Positions 1 through 12,104 of a DNA stretch of 28,908 nucleotides are shown in pieces. The notes under the pieces were generated by a model that was not told where the DNA came from, did no database searches, and was given only the letters and a program-made list of their open reading frames with translations. Each line of letters starts with the position of its first letter. The first letter of the stretch is position 1. The position numbers were made by a program, and so were the translations under genes. This stretch comes from Symsagittifera roscoffensis (lineage: Eukaryota; Xenacoelomorpha; Acoela; Convolutidae): the NCBI RefSeq assembly GCF_963678635.1, contig NC_087067.1, positions 28,844,495-28,873,402 of the forward strand. The letters are read 5' to 3'.

Positions 1-1370
1 TGAGCTCAAAATTTGATTTTTATCGACATTTTTCTCTGTTACATTAGTTTTTGCTAAATTTCTGATTTACATTTATAGTTCTTGAACAATTTAATGCTGA
101 TTTTTGAGCTCAAGAATGATTTATATTGACCAGTTTCTTCATTTGAACATAAGTTTTTGCCCAGTATTTGATTTACAATAAAGAATTTCTATATTTTCGT
201 TGCACATTTTTAAGCTCAAACTTAGATAATTATCGAACTTTTTCTCAATTTGTTACATTTGTTTTTGTTAAATATCTGGTTTACATTGATAGTTTTTTTC
301 TTAATTTAATTGCACCCATTTCTTCATTTGTTTTATAGGTTTTTGCCCAAGATCTGATATACAATGATGATTTTCTATGATTTCATTGCCCGTTTATGAG
401 CTTAAAATCTGGTTTAAATAGACAATTTTTTGGAACCATCACATATTTTTTTGCACAAAATCTGATTTACATTGATAATTTTCTACATTTTTGTTGCATA
501 TTTTTAAGCTCAAAATGTGATTTATATTGACCCATTTCTTCATTTGTTTTTTAGGTTTTTGGACAAGATCTGATTTACAATTACTATTTTCTATATTTTT
601 GTTGCACATTTTTGAGCTCAAAATGTGATTTATGTTGATCCATTTGTTCATTGGTTTTATAGGTTTTTGCCCAAGATCTGATTTACAATGATGAGTTTCT
701 ATGATTTCATTGCATATTTCTGAGCTCAAAATGTGGTTTATTCTGACAATTTTCCTGAATCTTTACATATGTTTTTGACCAAAATCTGATTTACAATGAT
801 AATTTTCTACATTTTTATTGCATTTTTTTGAGCTCAAAATATGTTTTATATTAACCCATTTCTTCTTTTGTTTTATAGGTTTTTGCCCAAGATCTGATTT
901 GCAATGATGTTTTTCTACATTTTTGTTGCATATTTGTGAGCTTAAAATGTGATTTATATTGACCCATTTAATCATTTGTTTTGTAAATTTTTTGCCCAAG
1001 ATCTGATTTACAATAATGATTTACTATGATTTCATTGCATATTTTCGAGCTCAAATTTGGTTAATATTGACAATTTTCTGGAATCTTTACAATTGTGTTT
1101 GCACAAAATCTGATTTACAATGATGATTTTCTACATCTTTGTTGCATATTTTCGAGCTCAAAATGTGATTTGTATTGACCCATTTAATCATTTGTTTTGT
1201 AAATTTTTTGCCCAAGATCTGATTTACAATAATGATTTACTATGATTTCATTGCATATTTTCGAGCTCAAATCTGGTTTATATTTACAATATTCTTGAAT
1301 TTTTACATATGTTTTTGCACAAAATCTGATTTACAATGATGATATTTTGTATTTTTGTTGCATATTTTTT
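1..1370. repeat. ~108-bp satellite array, open at left edge
   Basis: Copies of a phrase like TGCCCAAGATCTGATTTACA recur about every 108 bases (near 664, 773, 881, 990, 1098, 1207 and 1316). Two variants alternate, GCCCAAGATCTG and GCACAAAATCTG, so a ~217-bp dimer is visible from about 660 to 1320. The left part is more diverged and one monomer near 270-345 is shortened to roughly 76 bases. Open reading frames across this stretch are periodic translations of the repeat (recurring CNKN and CKSD phrases), not genes. The array starts outside the window, so its total length is unknown. Confidence 0.9.
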
Positions 1371-1518
1371 GTGCCGAAAATCTTGTTCATTTTGATGATT
1401 TTCGTGATTTGTGTCGTTTGGTTTGAATTCAACTTTTGCTTTGAGTTTTCATATAGCACGCTTTTCAGAAGAGAAAAATTAATTTTTCTGACAATATAGT
1501 TAAATTTTTTGACAACAT

Positions 1519-1750
1519 AATCGATTTTATTGCAATTTTATGGCGATAGCAATAGTTTTTGTTGCGATTTTATGGCAGTTTTATGGCGGAAACAATAGAT
1601 TTTATTGCAATTTTATGGCAAAAACAATAGATTTTATTGCAATTTTATGGCAAAAACAATCGATTTTATTGCGATTTCATGGCGGTTTCAGGGCAAAAAA
1701 ATAGATTTTATTGAGATTATATGGAGATAAAAATACATTTTAGTGGAATT
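1519..1750. repeat. ~32-bp minisatellite (ATTTTATTGCAATTTTATGG type)
   Basis: About six units of roughly 32 bases built on ATTTTATTGCAATTTTATGG lie head to tail, with longer variants carrying an extra GCGGTTT-type insertion. The last units decay into 1720-1750. The left boundary of the 4.1-kb tandem duplication (1720) falls inside a unit, which suggests that the minisatellite was present before the duplication and may have helped the break. Confidence 0.8.
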
Positions 1751-2401
1751 ACAAGGCAATATATTCTTGATGAAAATAATCTATTTTCTTTCTATTATAA
1801 TAGAAAATGTTGCTTAAATTGGTTACACATAATCGATTATAATGGCAATATTTTCGGCAACATTTTCTCAATATAATCTATTTTTATCCGAGAAACTTCG
1901 GTGCGGGTTATGAACATTGTCCCCCAAATTATCCCCCCATGCATGGGCACGATGGGTGCCGTAAAATAGTGTCTTAGGACAACGTTGGAAACAAGTGACT
2001 GAGTGAAGATGCGCAACCCACTAGATCTTTTCATAAAATGCAGTTTGCTAAGATATTGACAAGAATTTAAAATTTTGCCGAGGCAACCGAGTTTTCAAAG
2101 CAAAGTTTTCTAGTTTTTCTGAAATTTGCATACGTCTGGAGCAGTTTTTAAACATATTTTTAATTATAATTTGTGCCATTAGTGACTCTTCAAGTGATAT
2201 CTACTATTTTCTGATTGTTGCTTTCTCGATACTTTTTACACAAAGAACGCAGATTTCAAAGTGCAGTGCATGGAAATTTGCATTTCTTGGAAGTATGTTA
2301 AAATGTTGGAAACTTGTTCTATAATTAATTCTCCATGAATGACAGCAAGGTCAATATTTTGAGTTGTTTCCAGATGAAATTATGACGTTTTAATGTTTCA
2401 G

Positions 2402-2606
2402 ATCGAAAGTTCCGATTGATTGTTTCCCTGATCATCATTTCCGCAGCAGCGTTACAGTTTACTTATTTCACCAGCAGTCGAGATACACCATTGCAGATGT
2501 CAAATTTATCACGGAATTTTCTGCAAGGCGCTAGAAATTGTGAGCCGATTTTAAAGTCTTTAACCCATTCGGAGTTTCGCGGACACTTGGGAGTACTCAA
2601 TAACAC
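2402..2606 (+). CDS. Exon candidate encoding a type II membrane anchor and stem (copy 1)
   Basis: An open 205-bp stretch is flanked by a good acceptor (AATGTTTCAG ending at 2401) and a strong donor (GTATGT from 2607). Read in the open frame it gives a short basic segment (RKFR), an ~18-residue hydrophobic stretch (LIVSLIIISAAALQF) and then a hydrophilic stem with two N-glycosylation sequons (NLS, NNT). That is the layout of a Golgi type II glycosyltransferase N-terminus. No family is recognised, and no partner exon with a start codon was found upstream. Exon status is inference; it could be chance openness. Confidence 0.3.
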
Positions 2607-3256
2607 GTATGTCGATTAGCATATGTTACAAAATTGCATTTAATACACGTGTTTAAGAAATGTAAGCTCAAAACAAGTGAAACTTCTAGTTCCAAGAGAA
2701 ACTATAGTGAGTTGATAGTATGCGTACGTCACTTTTTGTTCTTTTTGTAAACTCCACAAGGATAGAAATGACCTAACGAAATCTCGAACTCAAAATGATG
2801 CAGGGCCTCTTAAGCGAGTTAGACTCTTTGTAGTATTTATGCAGAATTAAAAAAGTCAAATGTATCTGAGAGCCAAAGTTGTCAGATTAGGTTGCTGGAA
2901 TCCGCAATCATGAATTGTCAAAAATCATATTCGCATTTTTTTCAGCTTACTTTTTAAGACTTTTCAAGATTTAACAAAATTAGGTTTTCCATAAGTAAAA
3001 ACGGTTTTTAAATCATTTTAACCCTGAAACATGTGCTACGTTCTGAATTTAGTTTGTAACAGCCAAAACAGCCATGGCTTTCGGATCTAAAAAATAATGG
3101 CCAGCTTTCTTAAGACTACCGTATCTTTTCTTTAAACTTTCAAATCTTTCTGTCAAATGAGTCAAATCTATGTGGACTAAAATTAGAAAAAAACTCGACG
3201 AACAAAAATCACCAAAAGGGTGAACTAGTGGTCGGAAATAATCCAATTAACAATTA

Positions 3257-3960
3257 TTGCAAAAAAATCAGTTGACATTGAAGATGTCATAAGCCCACCA
3301 ACCGGTCAAAACGAGCTGACATACTCAATATCCGAAACCGCGGAATCGACCTATGACCAAGCCAACGGACCGCAAGTGAAGAAAGAAACAAACACGCTAC
3401 CCTTGCTTAAAATGAAGAAATTATATCCGAACTAGCTAAAAAATTGTACATCAGGAGATCTACAAATGAAACTAAGTGGAGACATTTTCATAAGTATTAT
3501 GAGAAACGAGAGAGAAAATTCCAAGAGAAATTGGACAAATATTTAACATCAGAAAAATTTTATACATACGTCGTATGAAACAAGCAGAAAAGTCCATCCA
3601 CAATACGTTAAGAATCCGGTAAAGAAAATGTGTGCTAGAAACCATACCAGATAAAAAAGGAACCCACACTTAATAATTTAAAAATCGACTTCTCACCTCG
3701 TGTCCAATTAGGAACAGAAATTGCATGAACTGTGGCCTTAAGGGTCCTTTTGTTAGACACTGCAGACTCTCAACCCGAGACCAGATGAAATTGATAGAAC
3801 AAAAGTCGGTTATGCCAGATTAGCAAATTCAACGGGACACTCCCCAGGAAAACTCCGAATTTGAGTTAAACTCGGACGACTTTCTTGTTTCATTTTTTAA
3901 TTGCAATCTTAAAGTGTATCTAATCAGTAAGTCTAATCAGTGAATCCAAAAACAAGTCAT
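3257..3960 (+). pseudogene. Decayed retroelement gag with zinc-knuckle remnant (copy 1)
   Basis: Fragments of coding sense appear on the + strand in shifting frames: an acidic segment from about 3272 (EDVISPPTGQNELTYS), a basic KWRHFHKYYEKRE segment near 3470, and at 3722-3763 a CMNCGLKGPFVRHC motif. The last has exact retroviral zinc-knuckle spacing (C-x2-C-x4-x-x4-C) but proline where histidine is expected. Many stops interrupt the frames. A Gag origin is inferred from this motif and from the integrase relic downstream on the same strand. The element class (Ty3/gypsy or BEL-like) cannot be fixed. No reverse transcriptase could be read between gag and integrase. Confidence 0.5.
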
Positions 3961-4836
3961 GAAAGTCTTTTAGCACGATAATAATAAATTCAAAGAAACA
4001 CTGAGCTTAAAGATTCAACTTTTTAATCCATTCAAAATATACATTCAAATTGACTCAGCTTGTTTTTTTATCATTCATGAACAAAAATCTAATTCATAAA
4101 CTGAAGATAAGGGGCATTTATTTGAAAGTTGAAGCAATTGTCGAATTTATCAACAAGTCCTTCAGAAGAATTTAGAAGCACTATCAATATCATTGGGAAG
4201 GTAGTTAAAGGAAATCAATGAAAAGTTTGCTTCGAATTGACATTTATCATGACCGTATCTTGAAATTAAATTCTCTCATTAATAGTCACCAACCACGCAA
4301 TCTATATCTCGGATAGTCACGAATGAAATTGCCAGAATGAAACAAATTAGTTTGAGTCAAAGATATGTACTGTTACTGCACTTGAAACACCGCATCAACG
4401 TTTAAAATGAATAAATCTGATACATTAACGAATCTAATTATTAGAACTTTTAAGTTAACAGATTTTTGTGTAAATATGGTTTTAACAAAGCATGAAACTT
4501 ATACAAGTAAGAGGAAAACGAATTTCCATAGACATATGACCCAAACTAAAACAGTGGAACGGCCAGTTTAGAAAAGTAGAACATATCAAGAAGCTCTCTA
4601 CAAGTTCTGAAGCTTGCTTCATCTCACCAACTGTTTTTACTTTGAAAGGAGACGATCGATAAAATTAGCCATTAATAGTCCACTAAAATAAGTAGCCTGG
4701 AGAAAAAAATTAAAATCTGGTTTTCATCAAATGATCTAAAATAACACATAGTCAGATAACAATATAAAAAACGAGCAACCAATGGAATTTTGACATAGTA
4801 GGAGTCGATGATAATGACTGGTACAGATTTAAAACG

Positions 4837-5157
4837 GTGTTTTTTGGTTTGGGAGACGTGGCCCACAAATGCCGGCGATTTATGGATAAACGCACTGGCA
4901 TACTACCCAATACACACCATTATATACTCTGCATTTTAATCGCTAACGTCGGTAGTTCAAAAGATATCAAGTTGGTTGTTCTTATCGACACCTTTTTGCG
5001 AGCTAATGCGGAAAAACAAAAAATTAACCGGCAAAAAATCACATCTGGTAGCATTCAAATAAAAATAACTAAAAAAATCACCTGCTCGGTGACAGTTTTA
5101 GGAGCAATGATCGCAAAGCTTCAAAAAGGGGCTTTAAGAGACGTTAAACAAAATTAA
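4837..5157 (+). other. 106-codon open frame, unrecognised (copy 1)
   Basis: The frame is open for 106 codons and moderately basic, with lysine-rich patches (EKQKINRQK, KITKKIT). It starts at a TTG rather than an ATG. A phrase FFGLGDVAHKCRRF loosely recalls the FLGL...RRF motif after the reverse transcriptase of Ty3-type elements, and LVVLIDT loosely recalls an aspartic protease core. Neither is convincing alone, but both suit its position between a gag relic and an integrase relic. It may be a piece of decayed pol, or chance. Confidence 0.25.
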
Positions 5158-6524
5158 ACAACCGGATCCCGCTTAAGTTTTTAGATATGATTTTACAATT
5201 GAAAAAATTACGATTCGTCAAATTTTTATCAAAACTCTGCTAGTGACCACTACCAATTTCTTAGGAGGAAAAAAACTTTATAATTGCTTCAATAAACCAC
5301 TTTAGTTCGCTACTTGGTTTTCAGAAATTCATGCCAAGATGTTCAGGCTAAAAATACGAGACATTTTTTCTCAATAATAATAATTGAACATTTCAAGTAC
5401 TGCAAGTTGATTGTTCACAACCACTCCAAACAAACCACAGGAAACATACGTGATAATTGAATTTTGAACACTGCAGAAGTTTTATAATCTTTGTACGCTC
5501 GCTCAAAAAACTCTGTGCGTCAAAACTCTCATTAGCGTATGAAAGAGCGCTTTCCCTTCTGCAAAACTATTAATTTTTCATTGATGTCTAAGAATTCAAA
5601 GAGTTGTCGAATCAAATCGAACAAAACAAATATGTTATCCCATTGTAAAAAATTTCCCCCTGGCAACCAAAATTGAAGACAAAGCTTCGGAAACAACGAT
5701 GGGTTGTTCAAAGAAAAACTTAGAGTCTTCTCAAAGCCGGAAACGCCAGAAAATTATTATTTTTTCTTTTCCATGAGCGGTAATTTTTGAGGCAGAACTT
5801 AACTCTTTACTCCTAGAACAAGACTTACTGCTGAAGAAACTTTATGGAGATAAAAATACATTTTAGTGGAATTACAAGGCAATATATTCTTGATGAAAAT
5901 AATCTATTTTCTTTCTATTATAATAGAAAATGTTGCTTAAATTGGTTACACATAATCGATTATAATGGCAATATTTTCGGCAACATTTTCTCAATATAAT
6001 CTATTTTTATCCGAGAAACTTCGGTGCGGGTTATGAACATTGTCCCCCAAATTATCCCCCCATGCATGGGCACGATGGGTGCCGTAAAATAGTGTCTTAG
6101 GACAACGTTGGAAACAAGTGACTGAGTGAAGATGCGCAACCCACTAGATCTTTTCATAAAATGCAGTTTGCTAAGATATTGACAAGAATTTAAAATTTTG
6201 CCGAGGCAACCGAGTTTTCAAAGCAAAGTTTTCTAGTTTTTCTGAAATTTGCATACGTCTGGAGCAGTTTTTAAACATATTTTTAATTATAATTTGTGCC
6301 ATTAGTGACTCTTCAAGTGATATCTACTATTTTCTGATTGTTGCTTTCTCGATACTTTTTACACAAAGAACGCAGATTTCAAAGTGCAGTGCATGGAAAT
6401 TTGCATTTCTTGGAAGTATGTTAAAATGTTGGAAACTTGTTCTATAATTAATTCTCCATGAATGACAGCAAGGTCAATATTTTGAGTTGTTTCCAGATGA
6501 AATTATGACGTTTTAATGTTTCAG

Positions 6525-6729
6525 ATCGAAAGTTCCGATTGATTGTTTCCCTGATCATCATTTCCGCAGCAGCGTTACAGTTTACTTATTTCACCAGCAG
6601 TCGAGATACACCATTGCAGATGTCAAATTTATCACGGAATTTTCTGCAAGGCGCTAGAAATTGTGAGCCGATTTTAAAGTCTTTAACCCATTCGGAGTTT
6701 CGCGGACACTTGGGAGTACTCAATAACAC
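6525..6729 (+). CDS. Exon candidate, membrane anchor and stem (copy 2)
   Basis: This is the second copy of the 2402-2606 exon candidate, with the same acceptor, donor, hydrophobic segment and sequons, carried by the tandem duplication. If the host gene is real, it would now contain this exon twice, and including both would change the frame, because 205 is not a multiple of three. Confidence 0.3.
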
Positions 6730-7379
6730 GTATGTCGATTAGCATATGTTACAAAATTGCATTTAATACACGTGTTTAAGAAATGTAAGCTCAAAACAAG
6801 TGAAACTTCTAGTTCCAAGAGAAACTATAGTGAGTTGATAGTATGCGTACGTCACTTTTTGTTCTTTTTGTAAACTCCACAAGGATAGAAATGACCTAAC
6901 GAAATCTCGAACTCAAAATGATGCAGGGCCTCTTAAGCGAGTTAGACTCTTTGTAGTATTTATGCAGAATTAAAAAAGTCAAATGTATCTGAGAGCCAAA
7001 GTTGTCAGATTAGGTTGCTGGAATCCGCAATCATGAATTGTCAAAAATCATATTCGCATTTTTTTCAGCTTACTTTTTAAGACTTTTCAAGATTTAACAA
7101 AATTAGGTTTTCCATAAGTAAAAACGGTTTTTAAATCATTTTAACCCTGAAACATGTGCTACGTTCTGAATTTAGTTTGTAACAGCCAAAACAGCCATGG
7201 CTTTCGGATCTAAAAAATAATGGCCAGCTTTCTTAAGACTACCGTATCTTTTCTTTAAACTTTCAAATCTTTCTGTCAAATGAGTCAAATCTATGTGGAC
7301 TAAAATTAGAAAAAAACTCGACGAACAAAAATCACCAAAAGGGTGAACTAGTGGTCGGAAATAATCCAATTAACAATTA

Positions 7380-8083
7380 TTGCAAAAAAATCAGTTGACA
7401 TTGAAGATGTCATAAGCCCACCAACCGGTCAAAACGAGCTGACATACTCAATATCCGAAACCGCGGAATCGACCTATGACCAAGCCAACGGACCGCAAGT
7501 GAAGAAAGAAACAAACACGCTACCCTTGCTTAAAATGAAGAAATTATATCCGAACTAGCTAAAAAATTGTACATCAGGAGATCTACAAATGAAACTAAGT
7601 GGAGACATTTTCATAAGTATTATGAGAAACGAGAGAGAAAATTCCAAGAGAAATTGGACAAATATTTAACATCAGAAAAATTTTATACATACGTCGTATG
7701 AAACAAGCAGAAAAGTCCATCCACAATACGTTAAGAATCCGGTAAAGAAAATGTGTGCTAGAAACCATACCAGATAAAAAAGGAACCCACACTTAATAAT
7801 TTAAAAATCGACTTCTCACCTCGTGTCCAATTAGGAACAGAAATTGCATGAACTGTGGCCTTAAGGGTCCTTTTGTTAGACACTGCAGACTCTCAACCCG
7901 AGACCAGATGAAATTGATAGAACAAAAGTCGGTTATGCCAGATTAGCAAATTCAACGGGACACTCCCCAGGAAAACTCCGAATTTGAGTTAAACTCGGAC
8001 GACTTTCTTGTTTCATTTTTTAATTGCAATCTTAAAGTGTATCTAATCAGTAAGTCTAATCAGTGAATCCAAAAACAAGTCAT
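7380..8083 (+). pseudogene. Decayed retroelement gag (copy 2)
   Basis: This is the duplicate of the gag relic at 3257-3960, with the same stops and the same proline-substituted zinc knuckle (7845-7886). Because the lesions are shared, the gag had decayed before the tandem duplication occurred. Confidence 0.5.
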
Positions 8084-8959
8084 GAAAGTCTTTTAGCACG
8101 ATAATAATAAATTCAAAGAAACACTGAGCTTAAAGATTCAACTTTTTAATCCATTCAAAATATACATTCAAATTGACTCAGCTTGTTTTTTTATCATTCA
8201 TGAACAAAAATCTAATTCATAAACTGAAGATAAGGGGCATTTATTTGAAAGTTGAAGCAATTGTCGAATTTATCAACAAGTCCTTCAGAAGAATTTAGAA
8301 GCACTATCAATATCATTGGGAAGGTAGTTAAAGGAAATCAATGAAAAGTTTGCTTCGAATTGACATTTATCATGACCGTATCTTGAAATTAAATTCTCTC
8401 ATTAATAGTCACCAACCACGCAATCTATATCTCGGATAGTCACGAATGAAATTGCCAGAATGAAACAAATTAGTTTGAGTCAAAGATATGTACTGTTACT
8501 GCACTTGAAACACCGCATCAACGTTTAAAATGAATAAATCTGATACATTAACGAATCTAATTATTAGAACTTTTAAGTTAACAGATTTTTGTGTAAATAT
8601 GGTTTTAACAAAGCATGAAACTTATACAAGTAAGAGGAAAACGAATTTCCATAGACATATGACCCAAACTAAAACAGTGGAACGGCCAGTTTAGAAAAGT
8701 AGAACATATCAAGAAGCTCTCTACAAGTTCTGAAGCTTGCTTCATCTCACCAACTGTTTTTACTTTGAAAGGAGACGATCGATAAAATTAGCCATTAATA
8801 GTCCACTAAAATAAGTAGCCTGGAGAAAAAAATTAAAATCTGGTTTTCATCAAATGATCTAAAATAACACATAGTCAGATAACAATATAAAAAACGAGCA
8901 ACCAATGGAATTTTGACATAGTAGGAGTCGATGATAATGACTGGTACAGATTTAAAACG

Positions 8960-9280
8960 GTGTTTTTTGGTTTGGGAGACGTGGCCCACAAATGCCGGCG
9001 ATTTATGGATAAACGCACTGGCATACTACCCAATACACACCATTATATACTCTGCATTTTAATCGCTAACGTCGGTAGTTCAAAAGATATCAAGTTGGTT
9101 GTTCTTATCGACACCTTTTTGCGAGCTAATGCGGAAAAACAAAAAATTAACCGGCAAAAAATCACATCTGGTAGCATTCAAATAAAAATAACTAAAAAAA
9201 TCACCTGCTCGGTGACAGTTTTAGGAGCAATGATCGCAAAGCTTCAAAAAGGGGCTTTAAGAGACGTTAAACAAAATTAA
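8960..9280 (+). other. 106-codon open frame, unrecognised (copy 2)
   Basis: This is the duplicate of 4837-5157 with the same predicted protein. It lies about 630 bases upstream of the integrase relic in what appears to be the original context. Confidence 0.25.
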
Positions 9281-9911
9281 ACAACCGGATCCCGCTTAAG
9301 TTTTTAGATATGATTTTACAATTGAAAAAATTACGATTCGTCAAATTTTTATCAAAACTCTGCTAGTGACCACTACCAATTTCTTAGGAGGAAAAAAACT
9401 TTATAATTGCTTCAATAAACCACTTTAGTTCGCTACTTGGTTTTCAGAAATTCATGCCAAGATGTTCAGGCTAAAAATACGAGACATTTTTTCTCAATAA
9501 TAATAATTGAACATTTCAAGTACTGCAAGTTGATTGTTCACAACCACTCCAAACAAACCACAGGAAACATACGTGATAATTGAATTTTGAACACTGCAGA
9601 AGTTTTATAATCTTTGTACGCTCGCTCAAAAAACTCTGTGCGTCAAAACTCTCATTAGCGTATGAAAGAGCGCTTTCCCTTCTGCAAAACTATTAATTTT
9701 TCATTGATGTCTAAGAATTCAAAGAGTTGTCGAATCAAATCGAACAAAACAAATATGTTATCCCATTGTAAAAAATTTCCCCCTGGCAACCAAAATTGAA
9801 GACAAAGCTTCGGAAACAACGATGGGTTGTTCAAAGAAAAACTTAGAGTCTTCTCAAAGCCGGAAACGCCAGAAAATTATTATTTTTTCTTTTCCATGAG
9901 CGGTAATTTTT

Positions 9912-10698
9912 GAGGCAGAACTTAACTCTTTACTCCTAGAACAAGACTTACTGCTGAAGAAATTGGCTAAAGTCGTCCAAGAAGGAAAATACGGGATTTA
10001 TTACAGCTTGAAAACTATTATAAACCTTAATTTAAAAACTGACACGTTACTAAAGGATGGTTTTATTTTGATTGGAGACTTGTGATGACCGCCTGCTTAA
10101 GAATAATCATGCTGCAACTACTAGATAAAAAGGAACGTGGTCATTTCGCTATGCAAAATTTAGCGATATAGTGTATCTGGTGGCCGGAGTTCAACTGGGA
10201 ATTTCAAGTGTGTGGCAAAACTTGCATTGTATATTGGAAAGCAGGTAACAACTTAAAACATCTAATTGCTCAAAGAGTTTTTGGGCAATCTATCATCCAA
10301 GAAAAAGAACTAGACTTCGCTGGACCTTTACAATCATTATGGGGACAAAAAATATGTATAAGTGTGCCTTGACAGATTTTCCTAGTTTCCCACTGGACAA
10401 GTAATATGTACAACTTTGTTGAATTAGAGAATATTTTTTTCTGAATCTGTTTAGCCTGAAGCGGAAATCGCAGAAAAAGCAAAAACGACCAAGATTTGGG
10501 ATTATTTTCAACTTGTCTAGAACAAAATTGTCAGAATAAACAAATGGTTGCCCAGTGGGCAACCATAAAGCTAAGGGCCTGGTCAACTGTTTAATTGAAA
10601 ATAACAAAAAACAGCTATCGGTTAGATCACAAAAACCCGAAACTGTTATTGGAACTAGCGCTAGTAAAAATACTAAACGCCTAAGAACAGTAACATAA
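9912..10698 (+). pseudogene. Decayed LTR-retroelement integrase
   Basis: The first part (9912-10080) is open for 57 codons and reads like the leader region before an integrase (AKVVQEGKYGIYYSLK), ending in TGA TGA. A zinc-binding remnant follows near 10130-10230: GHFAMQNLAI, a stop, CIWWPEFNWEFQVCGKTC. This recalls the H...H...WWP...C..C module. At 10307-10330 ELDFAGPLQSLWGQ matches the first catalytic-aspartate motif of integrases (DFAGP). At 10558-10650, in another frame, GNHKAKGLVNCLIENNKKQL matches the region around the catalytic glutamate, here replaced by asparagine. Frameshifts and stops make it non-functional. It continues from inside duplication copy 2, so the retroelement predates the duplication. 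Confidence 0.7.
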
Positions 10699-11880
10699 CA
10701 ATAGCTATATTGCTCGCCTTTTGAAGCCCACTTCCGAATAACATCAAAAAAAATGTATGGCATTTTTTATACCAGCACCTTCCTAAATCAGACAACCTAG
10801 ATCGGAACAAAATCTTGTAAGGTTTAGACGAAAAACGAAAGCTCATGGGCCGCGAATGGAGACACGATTGGGACGCTCTTGATTATCTTGAAAATGGACT
10901 TCTTGACTACAACTCGTCATCCTCGGAAGACATGACAAATACCCGGGATTTCATCGCTTCCAGCTCCTGATCTCTAATTAAAACCCTACCCAGATCAAAA
11001 CCGAGAGAAGCACTAGGGGTGGGCAACCCATTTTCTAATGCCCCGTCGGGTACGACCGGTTTTTTATAGCAAAGCAGAAAAAAGCGTGGTTTCGATTATA
11101 GGTTGCTTAAGGAGGATATCATAGGGGAGACGGACCATAAAGTTACACTTAAAAGCGGTAAATCAATTCAAAAACCTGACTTAGCCGTGAGAAAGTCAAC
11201 AAAACCAAAAAAAAATCGAGTGCGCAAAAAAGGCCATATCATAAGGATTTATGCAAAAAAAAACTAAAATTAAAATTTATTAAAAACCTGGAGGAATTGT
11301 AGGTTTCGAAAGCTTGAAAAAAATGAAATGTGAAAATGACCCAGACCTAGAAGCCACAACCATCGAAAAGTAAAACCAAACCTTGTTTTTCTTGAATCGC
11401 ACTACCCCAGCTTTTTCTACTCTACCACACTTCAACGAGCAATCTCTCAGACACCTCGAGCAATCTGCAAAACTTCAGCGTCTATCTCATCAAAACAGCG
11501 AAATTCCACCCGATGGTCAAACAACAACTGTATGATCCACTTTATTTTACCGATGTTAACTGAAATCCTGTGCTTCCGAGTCTTGCCGTCACAGGTCTCC
11601 CGAACCTTACCGGAGCTCCCGAATCCTAAACTTTACGGGTTAAAGCTTAGTTATCATTTTCCGCAAACTTCTTAGAACCTTTGGCCATGAATTTTGTTTA
11701 TTGAACACTTCATATTTGCTTAGTAATCTTCCGTTTTTGCATTCGCTATACTACAATGTGTACGACTAAAGTAATTACTATGGTTATACCTAAACTAAAT
11801 ATCTTACAACTAAATCGATTTCGTTGAAATTTCATAGCTAGATCGATCATAAACTACCTCTCGGTTTTTTATTTATCTCG
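10699..11880 (+). other. Probable retroelement 3' remainder, no gene readable
   Basis: Short open patches remain on the + strand, for example an acidic stretch at about 10829-10970 (MGREWRHDWDALDYLENG) and a stretch near 11390-11530, but no domain is recognisable. Long reading frames on the opposite strand over 10270-10763 are shadows of the integrase relic. I see no terminal repeat with confidence. Confidence 0.35.
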
Positions 11881-11888
11881 ACCATAAG

Positions 11889-12104
11889 TTGACCCTCGCT
11901 GAATATCATTCGACAATTTTTTCCGATTATCAATGTCTACATTTACCAGATGCTTTTCCCATGCGATTGTTAAGAAGTATCAATTTAACCTTGAAACATA
12001 GGCTACATTGTGAACTTAATTTGTACGAGCCAAAATCAAAATTGCTTTCAAAATTTTTAGAAAAGAATGACCAGAGTTTCATTTTGTCGCCATTTCAATT
12101 GTAA
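11889..12104 (+). repeat. Dispersed repeat related to 3012-3110 and 7135-7233
   Basis: The ~100 bases at about 11978-12080 align with 3012-3110 and its duplicate: TTTAACC[t/c]TGAAACAT, then CTACATTGTGAACTTAATTTGTACGAGCC versus CTACGTTCTGAATTTAGTTTGTAACAGCC-type sequence, then both read through a CCAG(A/C)GTTTC/CCAGCTTTCT segment. The copy here keeps a 71-codon open frame with LTLKHRLHCELNLYEP, whereas the copies in the duplication have stops. The positions before gag and after integrase would suit long terminal repeats, but no clean TG...CA ends or primer site were found. It may be another repeat family. Confidence 0.45.

Larger units (their letters stand above)
1720..5839. repeat. 4,120-bp direct tandem duplication, copy 1
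   Basis: The segment from 1720 to 5839 recurs at 5843-9962 with a constant offset of 4,123 bases. All reading frames recur with the same predicted proteins and I saw no difference between the copies. Left of 1720 the two contexts differ (minisatellite here, GAAACTT before copy 2), and right of 5839 they differ again (CTTTATGG here, TTGGCTAAAG after copy 2). The bases CTT (5840-5842) belong to neither copy. The contents include a splice-flanked exon candidate, a gag relic and a 106-codon reading frame of unknown meaning. Confidence 0.95.
5843..9962. repeat. 4,120-bp direct tandem duplication, copy 2
   Basis: This is the second copy of the 1720-5839 unit. Its right edge looks like the original context: a reading frame starting at 9912 (GAG GCA GAA CTT) runs through 9962 without a break into the integrase relic, while the same frame in copy 1 is cut at 5839. 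The duplication therefore most likely arose by joining the 5839-equivalent end back to 1720, with three filler bases. It could also be an assembly collapse or expansion artefact. Confidence 0.95.

Noticed and set aside
439-999. Two minus-strand open frames with repeated CNKN and CKSD phrases
   Set aside because: They are translations of the 108-bp satellite and have its period.
1837-2034. 65-codon minus-strand frame, repeated at 5960-6157
   Set aside because: No domain, signal or splice context; its presence twice is explained by the tandem duplication.
10270-10763. Minus-strand frames of 70 and 156 codons
   Set aside because: They overlap the integrase relic on the + strand and have no domain character.
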